Shown: in pieces, positions 60,812 to 64,000 of the stretch
How the letters are laid out: every line of letters begins with the position of its first letter
Position numbering within the stretch: the first letter of the stretch is position 1
From: JAWXUE01 sp044432925
GTDB lineage: Bacteria; Bacillota_I; Bacilli_A; Acholeplasmatales; Anaeroplasmataceae
Assembly: GCA_044432925.1 (NCBI GenBank)
Contig: JAWXUE010000002.1
Span: 1 to 64,000, forward strand
Length of the DNA stretch: 64,000 nt
Direction: 5' to 3'
The notes under the pieces: model-generated
What the model was told of the DNA's origin: nothing
The model's database searches: none
The model's input: the letters and a program-made list of their open reading frames with translations, nothing else
Program-made: the position numbers and the translations under genes

Positions 60812-63301
60812 ATGAAAGATGTATTTTGTATAAAATGTTCAAACAAAGAACAAATAAATAAAGTAGAAGGAAAATATAACTGCTCAAAATGTGGCTGTGA
60901 ATTAAATGTTGAAGAGTCTCAATTAATAGCAACATTTTCTGAAAATATAATTTTGAATATTCAAAAGAAAATAAAAAAAATAGAAACTACTGATGATTAT
61001 GATTTATGTTTAAAAATAGGTCAACTATATGAGGATCGTTTAATTATAGCAAAAGACCCTTTAAATTTAGCAATAAGTAAAGGTAATATAGATGCAATGT
61101 ATACATTAGCAAATAGTCATATTATCCATACAGATAAATCACGTAGTTCAGCTAATATTCTTCAAGAAGAGAAATGTGCTTACGATTTATTTATGAAAAT
61201 AAAAGAGTCTGGAGATGAAAAAATTTCTAAAAGATTATTAATGTTTCCAAAAGATAAAGTAGAGAATCCTGTACGTTCAGTTTCAGGATGGCGTGGACCT
61301 CGTAGTATTAATGTTGAATTAGAAGATATTATTAAAATAGACCCATATTTAGAAGTGTTAAGAAATCATGAGGAAATTCAAATTGTAACAAGAGATTTAA
61401 TATTTCAAACATCTCATACATTTAGAGATAAAACAGCATATGACTTAAAATGTTTAGTAGTTAATGATTATGTTAAAAATATAAACAATGCAATTTTTAA
61501 TAGTGTTGATACATTAGTATATTTAGGAGAAAAAGGATTCCCTAATTTAGAAGGATTTTATACAACTAAAGTAAAAGAAGTTATATTTATTAATTCAGGA
61601 TTTTTATCAGGAAAAAAATACTTGTGTGAAGGGTGTGATTATATAATTAATAACTTCACAACTTTCAATGATAAAGAAAACTTTATAAAAACATTAAGTA
61701 AAAATAATGATAAGATGAAAGATTTAACAAAAGAAATAATATTAAAATCTAATATTAATGTTGTTAAATTTCTAATAGATAATAATATAGTTAAATATGA
61801 AGTGTTAATGAATTGTTTAACAAATGAGTTATCTAATGAAAAGAAGTTAATTATAATGGACTCTATAAATAAATCATCTGAAAAAGATAAAGTTGATCAC
61901 ATTAAAAAAGAAGAAAGAAAAGAAAATCTTGATTTAGGATTTACTGAATTTTCAATTAAAGATTTTAAAAACACTTTTACTTGTGCAATTAAAGATGATT
62001 TTATTGAAATAGGTACATATAAATTAAACGAAGAATCAATAGTATTCCCTGGAGTAATAAATAAAGTAAGTAATTATTTTATAAAAAAACAAAAAGATAA
62101 TTTAAATGTAAAGAAAATATATTTTGAAGAAGGAGTTAAAGTTATTAAAGGAACAGATGCTTCATTTCATAATTTTTCATTTTTAGAAGAAATATACCTT
62201 CCTAGTACTTTAGAATATATTGATGAAGATGTTTTAGAATCTTTACGTAGTTCAGTAAATGTTTATATAGGTGAAGATAAAAAATATGTAATATGTAATG
62301 ATAATACATTACTAAGAGTTAATGGTTTAGAAAATTTAAAAGATGTTATAATACCAGAAGGAGTAAAGTCTATTAAAAAAAGACTATTTAAATCAACTAG
62401 TATTACGAGTGTATCATTTCCTAAATCTATTCAGACAATCAATAGTGGAGTGTTTTCATTTTGTGGTAATTTGAAAAATGTTGAATTTGCTCCCTTAGAT
62501 GATAACTTAGTTATTGGAACTAATGTATTTTCATTTTGTGAATCCTTAAAAGTTGTTAATCTACCTGAGGGTACGACACATTTAAAAGACACATGTTTTA
62601 GTAGTTGTAAAAATTTAAATGAATTAAATATACCAAGTACATTATCAGTTATTGAATCAGGAGTATTTGAAAAATGTAGTTCGTTAAATGTTATTTCAAT
62701 AAGTGATGAAAATAAAAATTTAAAATTGTTAGATAAAGTATTATATAGTGATAACCAAGTAATAAAAGTTTTGAAAGAATTTGATAAAAAATCTCTTACT
62801 ATATTAGAAGGAATAACATCAATTTCAATGTGTGCATTTGAAGATATGAAAACACTAAATTCTATAATATTGCCTGAATCATTAGAGGTAATATCATCAT
62901 TCGCTTTTAATGGTTGTTCGAACTTGTTAAATATAAATTTACCTATCAATATAAAAGAAATAGGATATGCTGCATTTAAAAATACAAACTTATCAAAGGT
63001 TATTTTACCTAATATAACAAAGGTAGAAAGTGCTACTTTTGCTGGATGTAAATTGTTATCAGAATTATATATTCCTAATACTGTAACAAAAATAGGAGAA
63101 GAAGCTTTTCTACATTGCGAAAGTTTAATTTCATTTGAAATTCCTACAAGTGTAACTAGAATGGATAGAATGGCATTTAGTTTAAGTTCAGACAGTAAAA
63201 CTAAAGGTGTTATCTATACTGAATTAAAATCTCAACCAGCTGACTGGAATAGAGTGTGGAGTGGTGGTAGAAAGATAGAATGGGGAAATAAAAAACCTTA
63301 A
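60812..63301 (+). CDS. Zinc-ribbon, Sel1-like and BspA-type leucine-rich repeat protein
   Basis: 829 aa, without a signal peptide. An N-terminal zinc ribbon (CIKCSNKEQ...YNCSKCGCELN, four or more Cys in the first 35 residues) is followed by a helical, Sel1-like stretch (about 60-140, AISKGNIDAMYTLANSH). There is a middle region without recognised domain (about 150-370), and then LRR_5/BspA repeats (about 390-820) with units such as GAFSFC, LPEGTTHLKDTCFSSCKNL and IGEEAFLHCESL. The end WNRVWSGGRKIEWG is the usual cap of BspA repeats. BspA proteins are normally surface adhesins, so a cytosolic version with a zinc ribbon is odd. GGAGGT precedes the ATG. Confidence 0.85.
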   Translation: MKDVFCIKCSNKEQINKVEGKYNCSKCGCELNVEESQLIATFSENIILNIQKKIKKIETTDDYDLCLKIGQLYEDRLIIAKDPLNLAISKGNIDAMYTLANSHIIHTDKSRSSANILQEEKCAYDLFMKIKESGDEKISKRLLMFPKDKVENPVRSVSGWRGPRSINVELEDIIKIDPYLEVLRNHEEIQIVTRDLIFQTSHTFRDKTAYDLKCLVVNDYVKNINNAIFNSVDTLVYLGEKGFPNLEGFYTTKVKEVIFINSGFLSGKKYLCEGCDYIINNFTTFNDKENFIKTLSKNNDKMKDLTKEIILKSNINVVKFLIDNNIVKYEVLMNCLTNELSNEKKLIIMDSINKSSEKDKVDHIKKEERKENLDLGFTEFSIKDFKNTFTCAIKDDFIEIGTYKLNEESIVFPGVINKVSNYFIKKQKDNLNVKKIYFEEGVKVIKGTDASFHNFSFLEEIYLPSTLEYIDEDVLESLRSSVNVYIGEDKKYVICNDNTLLRVNGLENLKDVIIPEGVKSIKKRLFKSTSITSVSFPKSIQTINSGVFSFCGNLKNVEFAPLDDNLVIGTNVFSFCESLKVVNLPEGTTHLKDTCFSSCKNLNELNIPSTLSVIESGVFEKCSSLNVISISDENKNLKLLDKVLYSDNQVIKVLKEFDKKSLTILEGITSISMCAFEDMKTLNSIILPESLEVISSFAFNGCSNLLNINLPINIKEIGYAAFKNTNLSKVILPNITKVESATFAGCKLLSELYIPNTVTKIGEEAFLHCESLISFEIPTSVTRMDRMAFSLSSDSKTKGVIYTELKSQPADWNRVWSGGRKIEWGNKKP

Positions 63302-63400
63302 TATATTTTAAAAAAATTACGTAACAACAAGATAATGTGAAATTGTTATCTATATTTATAAAAAAATAATAGTATTAATACTACTATATTGTGATATTAC

Positions 63401-63440
63401 AAAAAGAGACTTTTATTATATTATAGTCTCTTTTTCTTTT
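63401..63440 (+). terminator. Terminator after the BspA-like gene
   Basis: AAAAAGAGACT and AGTCTCTTTTT form an 11-bp stem with T-rich ends. A smaller AGATAA/TTATCT hairpin lies upstream near 63330-63352. The rest of 63302-63495 shows nothing else. Confidence 0.8.
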
Positions 63441-63495
63441 ATTATTTTTAATAATAATGTAAAATAAAAAAGAAGTATTTTAAAGGAGATAAATT

Positions 63496-64000
63496 ATGAA
63501 AAAAATTATCACATTAATAATTACCATATTAGTAAGTTTTTCATTAACAGCTTGTTATAAGGCTGAGGAAGACAATCATATTATAGATATAGTAAATGAA
63601 ATTATAATGCCTACACAAGTATCAAACTCATTTGATTTGTTATTGGCTAAAGAAAATGTTGAATTATCTTGGAAATCAAATAGTGAATCAATAACTATTT
63701 CTAAAGATAAAGCTATTGTTGAACAATCTGATGTTGATGTTAATGTTAAATTAACACTAACAGCAAAAAGAAATGAACAAACTTTATCCAAAGATTTTAG
63801 TATGACAGTTCTTAAGAAAGTAGTATTAAATCCTGATTATACTATTTATACTATAGAAGAACTATTTGATTTAGAAGATGATACTAAAATTAAATTAGAA
63901 AGTGTAACAGTTGCAGACTCTTATTCAAGTGGTACACATTTTACTGATGGAGAACATGTTATATATGCATATAGGACATCAAATTTAACAGTTGGTGATA
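63496..64000 (+). CDS. Lipoprotein with atrophied Ig-like domain (truncated by window end)
   Basis: 168 codons are visible and the frame is open at the window end. The signal peptide has lipobox FSLTACYKA (Cys20). Residues about 25-110 contain ELSWKSNSESITIS and LSKDFSMTV, the atrophied Ig pattern seen in the 53862-56450 lipoprotein. The next part, EELFDLEDDTKIKLESVTVADSY-SSGTHFTDGEHVIYAYRT, looks like the OB-like segment of that same protein. It is probably a paralogue in the same surface-protein set. AAAGGAG lies 7 bases before the ATG. Confidence 0.85.
   Translation, partial: MKKIITLIITILVSFSLTACYKAEEDNHIIDIVNEIIMPTQVSNSFDLLLAKENVELSWKSNSESITISKDKAIVEQSDVDVNVKLTLTAKRNEQTLSKDFSMTVLKKVVLNPDYTIYTIEELFDLEDDTKIKLESVTVADSYSSGTHFTDGEHVIYAYRTSNLTVGD

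Overview
The window is strongly AT-rich and reads with the standard bacterial code: TGG is Trp and TGA is used as a stop, for example for yabG at 6427-6429. It looks like the replication-origin region of a Bacilli-class bacterium. The block jag-yidC-rnpA-rpmH / oriC / dnaA-dnaN-(insert)-yaaA-recF-gyrB-gyrA and the block rnmV-ksgA-yabG-ispE ... prs-pth-mfd ... spoVT both follow Bacillus subtilis gene order. yabG and spoVT suggest a spore-forming ancestry. Lipoproteins with atrophied-Ig repeats, a BspA-type leucine-rich-repeat protein and a bile-salt/penicillin-acylase-type hydrolase are the kinds of genes seen in animal-associated lineages. No rRNA or tRNA gene was found, so finer placement is not justified.

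Layout. 1-8.3 kb: HIT protein, a degenerate GH31-like protein, pduL, an HD phosphohydrolase, rnmV, ksgA, yabG, ispE and an SGNH hydrolase. 8.4-11.8 kb: two paralogous AEC carriers flanking a D-2-hydroxyacid dehydrogenase. 12-16.9 kb: prs, pth, mfd. 16.9-27.1 kb: a complete type II-A CRISPR-Cas locus (tracrRNA, cas9, cas1, cas2, csn2, leader, 60 repeats) lying between mfd and spoVT, which are neighbours in B. subtilis. 27.1-33.8 kb: spoVT, a membrane-anchored protein, an HTH/ImmA-IrrE regulator, and a MarR-controlled heterodimeric ABC exporter. 33.8-38.9 kb (minus strand): an exonuclease, a membrane protein, pepF, jag, yidC, rnpA, rpmH. 39-50.1 kb: bipartite oriC, dnaA, dnaN, a PoNi-like protein, an ABC transporter, yaaA, recF, gyrB, gyrA. 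50.2-64 kb: an SMI1/KNR4 protein with an out-of-frame WGR tail, surface/secreted proteins, a T-box asnS operon, a BspA-like protein and a truncated lipoprotein.

How the CRISPR parts fit. The tracrRNA runs on the minus strand from a promoter (TTGACA, 17 bp, TAATAT) whose -35 box ends one base before the cas9 ATG. A plus-strand promoter at 17075-17103 would produce a cas mRNA whose leader is antisense to the whole tracrRNA. The array has a leader promoter and a TTTTGAG leader-end motif like the known type II-A anchoring sequence. Two of its 59 spacers are the same protospacer differing by one base near the PAM-proximal end.

The observations most worth following up are the mutual tracrRNA/cas9-leader overlap, the spacer pair, the mosaic of repeat variants, the apparent AUC (or AUU) start codon of dnaA, shared TTGTAAAT half-sites upstream of cas9 and in the operator of the ImmA/IrrE regulator, and the frame-broken SUKH-WGR gene.
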